From Demequina sp. NBRC 110056 (lineage in GTDB: Bacteria; Actinomycetota; Actinomycetes; Actinomycetales; Demequinaceae), in NCBI RefSeq assembly GCF_002090155.1, contig NZ_BBRM01000003.1:248001-312000 (forward strand): DNA of 64,000 nucleotides, in the 5' to 3' direction. The notes below the pieces were generated by a model, which made no database searches, was not told where the DNA came from, and was given only the letters and a program-made list of their open reading frames with translations. Below, piece by piece: positions 32,373 through 41,272 of this stretch; position 1 is the stretch's first letter; the number at the start of each line of letters is the position of its first letter. The position numbers were made by a program, and so were the translations under genes.

Positions 32373-33374
32373 ATGGCAGCGACGATGGCCGACGTGGCCC
32401 GCGTCGCGGGTGTGTCGAAGAAGACGGTCTCGAACTACTTCAACGGGTACCCGTACTTCAAGCCGGAGACCCGTGCGCGCATCGAGGCGGCGATCGACGA
32501 GCTCGGCTACCAGATGAACCGCGCCGCCCGGTCGCTCCGGTCGGGAAAGACGGGGCGCATCTGCCTGGCGCTGCCGGAGCTCGCGCAGCCATACTTCGCC
32601 CAGCTCGCCGAGGCCGTGGTCGCGACCGCTCAGCGCACGGGGTATGAGGTCATCGTCGAGGTGACGGGCGGCGATCGTGATCACGAGCTCGAGGTCCTCG
32701 GTGGCGCGCGCACCCTCGACGTCGACGGGATGATCTTCGGGTCGCTGTCGATGCGCCACGATGATGTCGATGCCGACGGCCTTCAGGTGCCGCTGGTCTT
32801 CGTGGGTGACCGCGGGGTGAGCGAGCGCTTCGACTTCGTCGCGGTCGACAGCGAGGAAGGCGTCCGGGAGGCGACGCGCTACTTGCTCGACCAAGGTCGC
32901 ACGCGCGTGGTCGCTCTCGGGTGGGAAGACTCCGGGGACGCGACATCCGCAGCCGTCCGGACCCGCGGGTACATCCGGGCGCACGAGGAGAGTGGCGTCA
33001 CGATCGACCCGGCGCTGTGCGTGGGCAGTCCCGACTGGGGGATGGCAGGGGGCGACCGGGCCCTCTCCGCGCTCCTCGAGACCGGCGCGACGTTCGACGC
33101 GGTGGCGGGCTTCAACGACGCGATGGCGCTTGGCGCGCTGACCGCGCTGCGTCGGGCCGGGCTCGCCGTTCCCGACGACGTGGCGGTCGTCGGGTTCGAC
33201 AACATCCTCCAGGCCGAGTACTCGGCGCCGGCGCTCACCACCGTCGACGCTGGCCTGACGTGGGTGGCCGAGCGCGCGGTCGCGACGCTGCTCCAGAGGC
33301 TCGTGCCCGGCGACGGCAGCGAGACCGCGATCGAGGTGGCCCCGAGCCGCCTCGTGGTGCGCGAGTCGGCCTGA
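32373..33374 (+). CDS. LacI-family transcriptional regulator
   Basis: 333 residues. N-terminal HTH (4-50: MADVARVAGVSKKTVSNYFNG) and hinge (MNRAARSLRSGKT), then a periplasmic-binding-protein-like ligand domain with DGMIFGS, VGDRGV, GFNDAMALGAL and VVGFDNI. It probably represses the GH127-importer-GH2 operon just downstream and perhaps GH43 upstream, with arabinose- or galactoside-type sugar as inducer. A tandem operator-like sequence lies in the next intergenic region. ATG 32373 with GGGAG upstream; a TATCCT -10-like box is about 60 nt before. Confidence 0.93.
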   Translation: MAATMADVARVAGVSKKTVSNYFNGYPYFKPETRARIEAAIDELGYQMNRAARSLRSGKTGRICLALPELAQPYFAQLAEAVVATAQRTGYEVIVEVTGGDRDHELEVLGGARTLDVDGMIFGSLSMRHDDVDADGLQVPLVFVGDRGVSERFDFVAVDSEEGVREATRYLLDQGRTRVVALGWEDSGDATSAAVRTRGYIRAHEESGVTIDPALCVGSPDWGMAGGDRALSALLETGATFDAVAGFNDAMALGALTALRRAGLAVPDDVAVVGFDNILQAEYSAPALTTVDAGLTWVAERAVATLLQRLVPGDGSETAIEVAPSRLVVRESA

Positions 33375-33405
33375 GCGGCCCCGCGATAACGATTCGATCA
33401 CAGGG

Positions 33406-33459
33406 TTGACGTCCTGTCCGACACGTCGTAGTCTACCGATGTAGTACACCGATGTACTA
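33406..33459 (+). promoter_or_regulatory. promoter and tandem operator of the GH127 operon
   Basis: TTGACG (33406-33411), exactly 17 nt, TAGTCT (33429-33434). Overlapping the -10 and just downstream are CTACCGATGTAG (33433-33444) and the perfect palindrome TAGTACA-CCGA-TGTACTA (33442-33459). Position over the transcription start fits repression by the LacI protein encoded just upstream. Confidence 0.75.
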
Positions 33460-33482
33460 AACGAGAGATCAGAGGTTCTTCA

Positions 33483-35351
33483 ATGTCGACGACCACGGTG
33501 CGGACGCCCGTCACACCCGCACGCCCCACGCATTCGCGTCCCAGGGATGCCGCAGCATCGGCCCTCTCCGGAGGCCTCCTGGGCGACTGGTCGGCGCTCA
33601 ACACGCAGGCCACCATCCCGCACGTGATCGAGCGCCTGGAGACCTCGGGCGTGATCGACAACTTCCGCCGACTCGTCGGTCGCTCCGACGCAGACTTCCG
33701 GGGCCCGGTCTTCGCTGACTCGGACCTCTTCAAGACGCTCGAGGCGCTTGGCTGGGAGGCCGTCGGCGGCCGCCGCAGCCACGAAGAGTTCCTGGCGGAG
33801 GTGCTCGAGCTGCTCGAGGCGGTGCAGGCCGAAGATGGCTACCTCAACACGAGCTTCCAGGGGCCGCGCCTGGGGGAGCGGTTCACCGACATGCAGGAGA
33901 GCCACGAGCTCTACTGCCTGGGCCACCTGATCCAGGCAGCGGTCGCCTGGCACCACGCCGGCGACGACGCGCTGCTGACCATCGCGCTGCGCTACGTCGA
34001 GCTCGTCCACACGACCTTCGGCCCGGGCGCCCGTGACGAGGTCTGCGGGCACCCGGAGATCGAGACGGCGCTCGTCGAGCTGTCCCGCGTGACCGGCGAC
34101 CCGCGTCACCGCGAGCTCGCCCTGCGCATGGTGGACCTGCGCGGTCACGACACCGTCGGCAACGGCTACTTCGGTGGCAACTACTACCAGGACAAGGTGC
34201 CGGTGCGTGAGGCTGAGCAGGCCGAGGGCCACGCCGTCCGCCAGCTGTACTTGCTCGCAGGCGTCGCCGACCTCGCCACCGATCTGCCGGACACCGGCCT
34301 CGACGAGCCGCTCGACCGACTGTGGGCGGATGTGCACGACCGCAAGCTGTACATCACGGGCGGTCTCGGCTCGCGTCACCGCGGTGAGTCCTTCGGCGAC
34401 CCGTACGAGCTCCCGGCGGACCGCGCCTACTCCGAGACGTGCGCGGCCATCGCGAACTTCCATTGGAACTGGCGCATGCTGCTGCTGCGCGGCGGCGCCC
34501 GGTACGCGGACGAGATGGAGCGCGGCCTCTACAACGCCATCGCGGTGTCCACCGCGGCGGACGGCTGCTCGTACTTCTACTCGAACCCGTTGCAGCTGCG
34601 CACCGAGCACGTCCACGAGGTCGACGCGCCGTCGCGCCGCCTCGACTGGTACGACTGCGCCTGCTGCCCGCCCAACATCGCGCGCATGATCGCGTCTCTG
34701 CCCGGGTACCTCACTAGCGAGGATGACGAAGCCGTCTACCTGCACCTCTACGCGGACGGCACCCACGAGATCGACGGGGTCACCGCGACGGTGCAGACGG
34801 AGTACCCGTGGGACCCGAGCATCTCGATCACGTTCTCGGACCCGTCGCCCAAGGCGCTACGCATGCGCGTGCCCGGTTGGGCCGCTGGCGCGCAACTCGA
34901 GGTCGACGGCACCTCCGCCGCCTGCACGCCGGGAACCTACGTCGAGGTGCCCGCTGGCGCCCTGGCCGCGACGCTGACCTTGCCTCTGACGCCCACCCTC
35001 GTGAGCGCCCACCCGCGCGTCGACGCCGTACGCGGCGCCGTGGCCGTCCAGCGTGGGCCGGTGGTCTACTGCCTGGAGACCGCCGCGCTCCCGCAGGGCA
35101 CGATGCTCGAGGACGTCGAGCTCGACGCGCAGGCCACCGTCGCCGACGGTGCGTGGCATGACGAGCTTGGCGTGCCCGCCGTCGCGGTCGGACCGGCAGC
35201 GGTGCGGCCCGCGCAGAGCGCGCTGTACTCCCCGGCCACCCGCGACGACGCCGCGGCCACGACCGTGCTCGACACCGTCGACGCGATCCCCTACTTCCGC
35301 TGGGCCAACAGGTCGAGCGGGGCCATGCGGGTGTGGCTGCCCATCGCCTAG
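33483..35351 (+). CDS. glycoside hydrolase family 127, beta-L-arabinofuranosidase type
   Basis: 622 residues, the usual length for GH127, no signal peptide. The (alpha/alpha)6 barrel contains QESHELYCLGHLIQAAVAWH and ADRAYSETCAAIANFHWNWRM; the zinc-binding and nucleophilic cysteine motif YDCACCPPNIAR is at about residue 390. Relatives cleave beta-linked L-arabinofuranose from hydroxyproline-rich plant glycoproteins and arabino-oligosaccharides. First gene of an operon with an ABC importer and a GH2 enzyme. ATG 33483 has only a weak AGAGG upstream. Confidence 0.92.
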   Translation: MSTTTVRTPVTPARPTHSRPRDAAASALSGGLLGDWSALNTQATIPHVIERLETSGVIDNFRRLVGRSDADFRGPVFADSDLFKTLEALGWEAVGGRRSHEEFLAEVLELLEAVQAEDGYLNTSFQGPRLGERFTDMQESHELYCLGHLIQAAVAWHHAGDDALLTIALRYVELVHTTFGPGARDEVCGHPEIETALVELSRVTGDPRHRELALRMVDLRGHDTVGNGYFGGNYYQDKVPVREAEQAEGHAVRQLYLLAGVADLATDLPDTGLDEPLDRLWADVHDRKLYITGGLGSRHRGESFGDPYELPADRAYSETCAAIANFHWNWRMLLLRGGARYADEMERGLYNAIAVSTAADGCSYFYSNPLQLRTEHVHEVDAPSRRLDWYDCACCPPNIARMIASLPGYLTSEDDEAVYLHLYADGTHEIDGVTATVQTEYPWDPSISITFSDPSPKALRMRVPGWAAGAQLEVDGTSAACTPGTYVEVPAGALAATLTLPLTPTLVSAHPRVDAVRGAVAVQRGPVVYCLETAALPQGTMLEDVELDAQATVADGAWHDELGVPAVAVGPAAVRPAQSALYSPATRDDAAATTVLDTVDAIPYFRWANRSSGAMRVWLPIA

Positions 35352-35404
35352 CCGCACCACGGTGGCCGCGCGAGGCCACCTCACCTGTCACGAAAGGAAA
35401 CGCA

Positions 35405-36688
35405 ATGAAGCGCATCACCCGAATGGCGATCCCCGCAGGGATCGCCGCGACCGCCCTCGCCCTGAGCGCATGCTCGAGCGGCGACGACGGCGGCTCGTCC
35501 GACGGCTCGGAGGGCGGCGGCACGGTCACCCTGTGGGCCCGCGACTCTCAGTCGGACTTCATGCAGGAGCTCGCCGATGGCTTCAACGCCTCGCACGAGA
35601 CCCAGGTCGAGGTCACCATCGTCACCTCTGCCGAGTACGTCCAGAAGTTCGGCACGGCTGCCGCGGGTGGCGACGCGCCCGACCTCGCGTCGATCGACCT
35701 CGTGTACGTGCCCTACTTCGCCTCCGTCGGTGCCCTCACCGACATCAGCGAGCAGGTCGCGGGCCTCGACTGGGCCGACGACATGAGCCCCGCGCACACC
35801 TCGCAGGGCGAGTACGAGGGCGGCGTCTACTCGATGCCGTTCACCGCCGACGTCTCCGTGCTGTTCTACAACAAGGACCTCATGGCCGAGGCCGGCCTCG
35901 ACCCGGAGGACCCGCCGTCGTCCATGGCAGAGCTGCAGGCGGCCGCCGAGGCCGTCGCCGCGATCGACGACGAGACCTTCGGCACGGCCTTCTCTGGCGC
36001 GTGCGGCGGATGCCAGCTGTTCGGCCTCGCACCGCACGTGTGGGCCTCGGGCGGCAACATGCTGTCCGACGACGGCACCCAGGCGCAGTTCGACAGCGCC
36101 GAGGTCACCGCGATGCTCGAGCTCTACCGCGGCCTGTACGAGGCCGGCACGATGCCCGAGCTCGTGACCACCGACAGCGGATCCAACGCTGGTGACGCGT
36201 TCGCGCAGGGCCGCGTCGGCTTCTACCAGTGGGGCTCGTTCTACGTGGGCAACCTCGCGGAGGCCGACTTCGAGTGGGGCATCGTCCCCATCTCCGGCAC
36301 GGACGACGGCCAGTCGGCCGCGTTCGCCGGCGGAGACAACATCACCATCCCGTCGGGTGCGTCCAACCCTGAGGGCGCGTGGGAGTTCCTCGAGTGGGCC
36401 TCCGGCGACGAGGGCCAGCAGGTGCTCGTCGACCGCGGGCAGCTGCCGATCCGCATGGACCTGATCGACGAGATCTACACCCCGCTCGATGAGCGCAACG
36501 CCGTCTTCGCTGACGCGCTCGCGACCGGCAACGTGCCCTACTCGGTGGTCGAGAACGAGCTGTTCAACGACTCGAACGGTGTGTGGGCCACCCTCCTGCA
36601 GGAGGCTGTGTTCGGCAGCGGTTCCGTCGCCGATGCTCAGGCCAAGGCTCAGGCCGCGGCGCAGGAGCTCATCGACAGCGCCCAGTAA
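35405..36688 (+). CDS. sugar ABC transporter substrate-binding lipoprotein (CUT1 family)
   Basis: 427 residues. Signal peptide with lipobox LSAC, then a type-1 extracellular solute-binding domain: VTLWARDSQSDFM, FTADVSVLFYNKDLMAEAGLD, GRVGFYQWGSFYVGNL and a C-terminal IPSGASNPEGAWEFLEWAS. It captures an oligosaccharide outside the cell and feeds the two permeases that follow. ATG 35405 follows GAAAGGAAAC. A strong hairpin separates it from the permease genes, which would let this gene be expressed more than them. Confidence 0.92.
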   Translation: MKRITRMAIPAGIAATALALSACSSGDDGGSSDGSEGGGTVTLWARDSQSDFMQELADGFNASHETQVEVTIVTSAEYVQKFGTAAAGGDAPDLASIDLVYVPYFASVGALTDISEQVAGLDWADDMSPAHTSQGEYEGGVYSMPFTADVSVLFYNKDLMAEAGLDPEDPPSSMAELQAAAEAVAAIDDETFGTAFSGACGGCQLFGLAPHVWASGGNMLSDDGTQAQFDSAEVTAMLELYRGLYEAGTMPELVTTDSGSNAGDAFAQGRVGFYQWGSFYVGNLAEADFEWGIVPISGTDDGQSAAFAGGDNITIPSGASNPEGAWEFLEWASGDEGQQVLVDRGQLPIRMDLIDEIYTPLDERNAVFADALATGNVPYSVVENELFNDSNGVWATLLQEAVFGSGSVADAQAKAQAAAQELIDSAQ

Positions 36689-36705
36689 GGCGTTCGAACC
36701 ACAGC

Positions 36706-36741
36706 GCTCGTGGGTGGGGCGGCAACGCCCCACCCACGAGC
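36706..36741 (+). terminator. intra-operon hairpin between binding-protein and permease genes
   Basis: Sixteen-bp perfect stem (GCTCGTGGGTGGGGCG and its complement) capped by a GCAA tetraloop, 17 nt after the stop and 16 nt before the permease start. Probably an attenuator or an mRNA-stabilising element, as often seen after binding-protein genes. Confidence 0.8.
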
Positions 36742-36757
36742 CCGATCGGAGACTCCC

Positions 36758-37714
36758 ATGACGACCACGGCAATGACGCCGCCACCCGCGGACGCGACCA
36801 AGCGGCCTCGCAAGACTCGGGGCGGCCGGGCGCCGCTCAACTCGCAGAAGCGCCGTGCGCGATTGGGCTTCCTCTTCGCCCTCCCGGCGATGGTGATGCT
36901 CGCGCTGTTCTTCATCTGGCCGCTGCTGCAGACCATCTTCATGTCGCTGCACGACTGGCCGCTGCTGGGCGACCACGAGTTCATCGGCCTCCAGAACTAC
37001 GTCGACGCCTTCAACGACGATCAGTTCCTCAGCGCGGCCGGCTTCACGTTCTTCTACACCGCCGTGATGACTCCGATCCTGCTCATCCTGGCCTTCCTGC
37101 TTGCCTACTTCGTGAGGCGCGGCACGCGTTCGGCGCGGGTGTTCCAGAGCATCTACTTCCTCCCCGTCGTGATCGGCCTGGCCGCGGGCAGCTTCATCTG
37201 GCTCTACATGTGGCAGTCGGACATCGGCCCCACCACGCAGCTGCTCGGGTCCTGGGGCCTGGTCGACCCGCATGCGAACTACTTCGCAGACTTCTGGTCC
37301 GCCTTCTGGATCGTGGTGGCGATGGTCACCTGGAAGGTCGTCGGTCTGCAGATGCTACTGGTGCTCGCGGGCATGCAGGCGATCCCGGACGACATCTACG
37401 AAGCCGCCCGCATGGACGGCGCGAGCGGATGGCGCACCTTCTGGTCCATCACCGTCCCGCTGCTGCGGCCCACGCTCGCGCTCGTGATGGTGTTCTCGGT
37501 CGCAGGCTCGCTGCTCGCGTTCGACCAGTTCTACATCATGACCACGGGCGGCCCTGCTGGCTCGACCCTCACCGCCGTCTACCAGATCTACCGCACGTCC
37601 TTCGTGCAGTTCGACCTGGGCTACGGCGCCGCCCTGTCCATCCTGCTGATGATCGTGCTCGCCGCCGTGAGCGCCGGTCAGATGCTGCTCCTGAGGAACT
37701 CGGACCACTCATGA
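36758..37714 (+). CDS. sugar ABC transporter permease (MalF type)
   Basis: 318 residues with six helices. It has the N-terminal LGFLFALPAMVMLALFFIWPL helix of CUT1 permeases, and the EAA loop reads EAARMDGASGWRTFWSITVPLL. It pairs with the next gene product. ATG 36758 follows GGAGACTCCC. Confidence 0.93.
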   Translation: MTTTAMTPPPADATKRPRKTRGGRAPLNSQKRRARLGFLFALPAMVMLALFFIWPLLQTIFMSLHDWPLLGDHEFIGLQNYVDAFNDDQFLSAAGFTFFYTAVMTPILLILAFLLAYFVRRGTRSARVFQSIYFLPVVIGLAAGSFIWLYMWQSDIGPTTQLLGSWGLVDPHANYFADFWSAFWIVVAMVTWKVVGLQMLLVLAGMQAIPDDIYEAARMDGASGWRTFWSITVPLLRPTLALVMVFSVAGSLLAFDQFYIMTTGGPAGSTLTAVYQIYRTSFVQFDLGYGAALSILLMIVLAAVSAGQMLLLRNSDHS

Positions 37715-38580
37715 CCACCTCCACGCATCCCGACGCGCTCGCCACCCGGCGAGACGCGAGCCCCGCGCCCGACGGCGCCACCGGCGGCAAGGCCGCAGGC
37801 CTCATGCCTGTGGCGGCATGGTGGATCGTCGGAGTCTGCCTCGCAGTCCTGTTCCTCTACCCGATCTACGTCATGGCGTCCCAGATCACGTGGGACAACA
37901 TCGTCCAGCTGTCGACCGAGACCAGCTCGGGGTTGTCGATCATCCAGGGCATGAAGAACTCCGCGATCGTGGCCTTCGTCGCGACCGGCACCACGGTCGT
38001 GGTGGCGACGCTCGCGGGCTATGCGTTCGCGAAGCTGCCCTTCAAGGGCTCGAACGTGGCCTTCTTCGCAATCCTGGTGACGTTCATGATCCCGTTCCAG
38101 GCGATCATCACGCCGCTGTACCTGACGCTGAACGACATCGGCCTGTCGAACAACCTCGTCGGCGTCGGACTCGTGCTCGCGACGTTCAACCTGCCGCTCG
38201 GCACGTTCCTCATGCGCAATTCCTTCGCGGCGGTGCCGAGCGCCCTCAGCGAAGCCGCTGAGATCGATGGCGCCTCGCCCATCGGCGCGATGTGGCGCGT
38301 CATGCTGCCGATCGCCATCCCGGGCGTCATCTCCACGACGCTCCTGACGTTCTTCTCGGCGTGGAACGACTTCTTCGCCGCGTTGATCCTCATCACCGAC
38401 CAGGCGAAGTACACCCTGCCGGTGAGCATCAGCATCCTGCAGGCGGAGGGTGGCGGGTTCTCCGTCGACTTCGGCCTCATGCAGACCGGCGTCGCGATCA
38501 CGGTCATCCCGTGCATCATCCTCTACCTCGTGCTCCAGAAGTACTATGTCGCGGGACTGCTGGGAGGCGCGCTCAAGTGA
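37711..38580 (+). CDS. sugar ABC transporter permease (MalG type)
   Basis: 289 residues with six helices; EAA loop EAAEIDGASPIGAMWRVMLPI and the C-terminal LQKYYVAGLLGGALK end of MalG-type proteins. Its ATG overlaps the previous stop (ATGA). No ATPase gene is in the operon, so the importer must use a shared MsiK/UgpC-type ATPase encoded elsewhere. Confidence 0.93.
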   Translation: MTTSTHPDALATRRDASPAPDGATGGKAAGLMPVAAWWIVGVCLAVLFLYPIYVMASQITWDNIVQLSTETSSGLSIIQGMKNSAIVAFVATGTTVVVATLAGYAFAKLPFKGSNVAFFAILVTFMIPFQAIITPLYLTLNDIGLSNNLVGVGLVLATFNLPLGTFLMRNSFAAVPSALSEAAEIDGASPIGAMWRVMLPIAIPGVISTTLLTFFSAWNDFFAALILITDQAKYTLPVSISILQAEGGGFSVDFGLMQTGVAITVIPCIILYLVLQKYYVAGLLGGALK

Positions 38581-41042
38581 CACCGACGACCCTCGCGGGG
38601 CCGGCCCGCACTCGGATCGACGCTGGCTGGACGGTCACCGCGAGGGGCGCCTCGGTGCCCGCGGAGGTGCTCGTCGCGGGCGCCGTGCCTGCGGCCGTTC
38701 CCGGAACGGTCACGACCGACCTGCTCGCCGCCGGACTCATCGAGGATCCGTTCCGCGACGACAACGAGCGGCGTCAGGCGTGGATCGGTCGCTCGGACTG
38801 GGTCTACCGCACCACCTTCTCGTGGACTCCCGACGGCGGCGCGATCCAGGAGCTCGTGTTCGACGGCATCGACACGGTGGCGACGGTCGTCCTCAACGGC
38901 CAGGTACTGGGTGCGGCACGCAACATGCATCGCACGCACCGGTTCGACGTGTCTGAGGGGCTGGTCCCAGGCGAGAACATTCTCGAGGTGACGATCGCGT
39001 CTCCGGTGGCGGCCGCGGACGCCGCGAGCCTCGCGCTGGGGTTCCGCCCGCACGCCAACCATCACCCGTACAACGCGATCCGCAAGGCGGCATGCTCGTT
39101 CGGCTGGGACTGGGGGATCGACACGTCGACCTCGGGACTGTGGCGGCCCGTGTGGATCGAGTCGTGGTCCGGACCGCGACTCGCACAGGTGCTCGTCGCG
39201 GGCACTGCCCCCGAGGGCGCGGCGCGGCTCGCGGTGCGCGCGCATGTCCGCAGCGCCGATGCGGCTGCCGGGCTCGAGCTGCACGTCGCCGTGGGGGAGC
39301 GGCAGTGGACGGTGCCGGTCGACGACGGTGTCGCGAGCCTGGACGCGGCCATCGATGCGGAGCTGTGGTGGCCGCGCGGGCACGGCGAGCAGGCGCTGCA
39401 TGAGGTCGAGGTCTCCCTCGTCCAGGGCGGCGACGTGATCGACGCTGAGCGCCGCCGCATCGGCTTCCGCTCCGCGGAGTTCGTCGCGACGGACGCGGAC
39501 GGGGCGGGCGACACGGCCCTCATCGTCAACGGCCAGCGCATCGAGGTGCGGGGGGCCAACTGGATCCCTGAGGACGCGTTCCTGCCAAGGATCACCGCGG
39601 AGCGCTACAGCGCCCGCATCGACGATGCGGTGTTCGCAGGCATCAACCTGCTGCGCGTCTGGGGAGGCGGGATCTTCGAGTCCGAGGACTTCTACGACGC
39701 ATGCGACGAGCGCGGGATCCTCACCTGGCAGGACTTCCTCTTCGCGTGCGCGGCGTACTCCGAGGAGCCGGCGCTCGCGGAGGAGGTCGAGCTCGAGGCG
39801 CGCGAGGCCGTCGCTCGGCTGGCGTCGCATCCCTCGCTCGTCGTCCTCAACGGCAACAACGAGAACCTGTGGGGTCGCCAGGACTGGGGGTGGGAGACCC
39901 TGCTCGACGGCCAGTCCTGGGGAGCGCAGTACTACTACGAGATGCTTCCCGCGATCGTCGGCGAGCTCGCTCCGCATGTTCCCTACACGCCCGGAAGCCC
40001 GTTCTCCCCGAACCCCTCAGCGGTGCAGAACTCCGAGACCACCGGCACCATGCACGTCTGGGACGTGTGGAACTTCATCGACCACGCCCGCTATCGCGAC
40101 TACCGGCCACGCTTCGTCGCCGAGTACGGCTGGCAAGGCCCGCCCACGTGGGCGACGCTGACCGCCTTCGTGTCGGACGACCCCCTGACTCCTGAGTCGC
40201 CCGGAATGCTGATCCACCAGAAGGCGGTCATCGGCAACACCAAGCTGACGCGTGGGCTGATCCCGCACCTGCGGCTGCCGTCGACCATGGAGGACTGGCA
40301 CTGGGCGATGTCCCTCAACCAGGCGGTCGCGGTGCGCACGGCGATCGAGTGGTACCGGTCGATCCCCGAGTGCTCGGGCCAGATCGTGTGGCAGCTGAAC
40401 GACTGCTGGCCCGTGACCTCGTGGGCTGCGGTGGACTCGCTTGGCAGGGCGAAGCCTTTGCTGCACGCCCTGCGGACGGCGAACGCCGAGCGCCTGGTCA
40501 CGATCCAGCCGGACGACGATGGCCTGGTCGTCACCCTCGTGAACGACACGGCTGCGGACTGGCGCGGCGACCTTGTCCTCGACCGTAGGGACTACGCCGG
40601 GGCGATCCTCGCCTCCGCGCAGCAGAGCGTCGAGGTGCCCGCCCGTGGGTCGGTGAGCGTCACCGTGCCGGACGACGTGAGCAGCCCCGCTGCGCCGGAA
40701 TCCGAGCTCGTCACCGCGTCCTTCGACGGGACTCGCGGGTGGTGGTTCTTCGCCGAGTACCGGGATTCCCGCCTCTCCGACCCCGGACTCACGGTCGATG
40801 CCGAGCGCACGGAGCGCGGCTGGCGGCTGGAGGTCGCGGCCGCGGCGCTCGCGCGCGACGTCGCCGTGCTGGTCGACCGCGTCGATCCCGACGCTCGAGC
40901 CGATGTCGCACTCGTGACCCTGCTTCCGGGGGAGCGCGTCACCGTCGAGGTCACGGGCGCGCTCGCCGCGGCCGCCACGGACTTCGCGGCTCCCTCGGTG
41001 CTGCGCAGCGCGAACCAGCTGGTGGTGGGAGCCGGTTCGTAG
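38577..41042 (+). CDS. glycoside hydrolase family 2, beta-mannosidase type
   Basis: 821 residues from GTG 38577, which overlaps the permease stop. Jelly-roll domain (about 1-185) with the signature IRKAACSFGWDWG, Ig-like domain, then a TIM barrel with LRVWGGGIFE, the acid/base Glu429 in NGNNEN and the nucleophile Glu516 in FVAEYGWQGP. These fit the beta-mannosidase branch of GH2, but the arabinose-type context leaves the natural substrate open. No signal peptide: it acts on imported sugars. A dispersed-element copy is in coding sequence at 39255. Confidence 0.9.
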   Translation: MTPTTLAGPARTRIDAGWTVTARGASVPAEVLVAGAVPAAVPGTVTTDLLAAGLIEDPFRDDNERRQAWIGRSDWVYRTTFSWTPDGGAIQELVFDGIDTVATVVLNGQVLGAARNMHRTHRFDVSEGLVPGENILEVTIASPVAAADAASLALGFRPHANHHPYNAIRKAACSFGWDWGIDTSTSGLWRPVWIESWSGPRLAQVLVAGTAPEGAARLAVRAHVRSADAAAGLELHVAVGERQWTVPVDDGVASLDAAIDAELWWPRGHGEQALHEVEVSLVQGGDVIDAERRRIGFRSAEFVATDADGAGDTALIVNGQRIEVRGANWIPEDAFLPRITAERYSARIDDAVFAGINLLRVWGGGIFESEDFYDACDERGILTWQDFLFACAAYSEEPALAEEVELEAREAVARLASHPSLVVLNGNNENLWGRQDWGWETLLDGQSWGAQYYYEMLPAIVGELAPHVPYTPGSPFSPNPSAVQNSETTGTMHVWDVWNFIDHARYRDYRPRFVAEYGWQGPPTWATLTAFVSDDPLTPESPGMLIHQKAVIGNTKLTRGLIPHLRLPSTMEDWHWAMSLNQAVAVRTAIEWYRSIPECSGQIVWQLNDCWPVTSWAAVDSLGRAKPLLHALRTANAERLVTIQPDDDGLVVTLVNDTAADWRGDLVLDRRDYAGAILASAQQSVEVPARGSVSVTVPDDVSSPAAPESELVTASFDGTRGWWFFAEYRDSRLSDPGLTVDAERTERGWRLEVAAAALARDVAVLVDRVDPDARADVALVTLLPGERVTVEVTGALAAAATDFAAPSVLRSANQLVVGAGS

Positions 41043-41043
41043 C

Positions 41044-41052
41044 GCCGATGCG
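41044..41052 (+). repeat. copy of the GCCGATGCG dispersed element
   Basis: Begins 2 nt after the GH2 stop codon; the TAG is part of the flank TAGCGCCGATGCGCCCGCC. Confidence 0.6.
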
Positions 41053-41127
41053 CCCGCCAGGCTGGTCTCCGACCTCACCACACCGCAACTCACCGCGCTT
41101 GCCCCCGGCCATGCCTCCTGCTATCCG

Positions 41128-41202
41128 CCTTGGCGCGGCACTGGTGGCTGGTTGTCGATCTGCGCGCGCCCGCGTCACCCGATGGTGGATGGCTGTCGCC
41201 CG
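41128..41202. repeat. dispersed repeat family 2, copy 5 (identical to copy 4)
   Basis: 75 nt identical to 30936-31010, direct orientation, between convergent GH2 and aldo/keto reductase genes. Confidence 0.9.
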
Positions 41203-41272
41203 GCGCGGTGGAGCGGGGACGCGACGCCCGGCCGTCGTCGGGGTTCCGATGCGAAGCGTTGGCTCCGCTCGG

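Noticed and set aside
36634..36642. GCCGATGCT and other one-base variants of the dispersed core
   Set aside because: Single-base variants in ordinary coding sequence are expected by chance and lack the longer flank.
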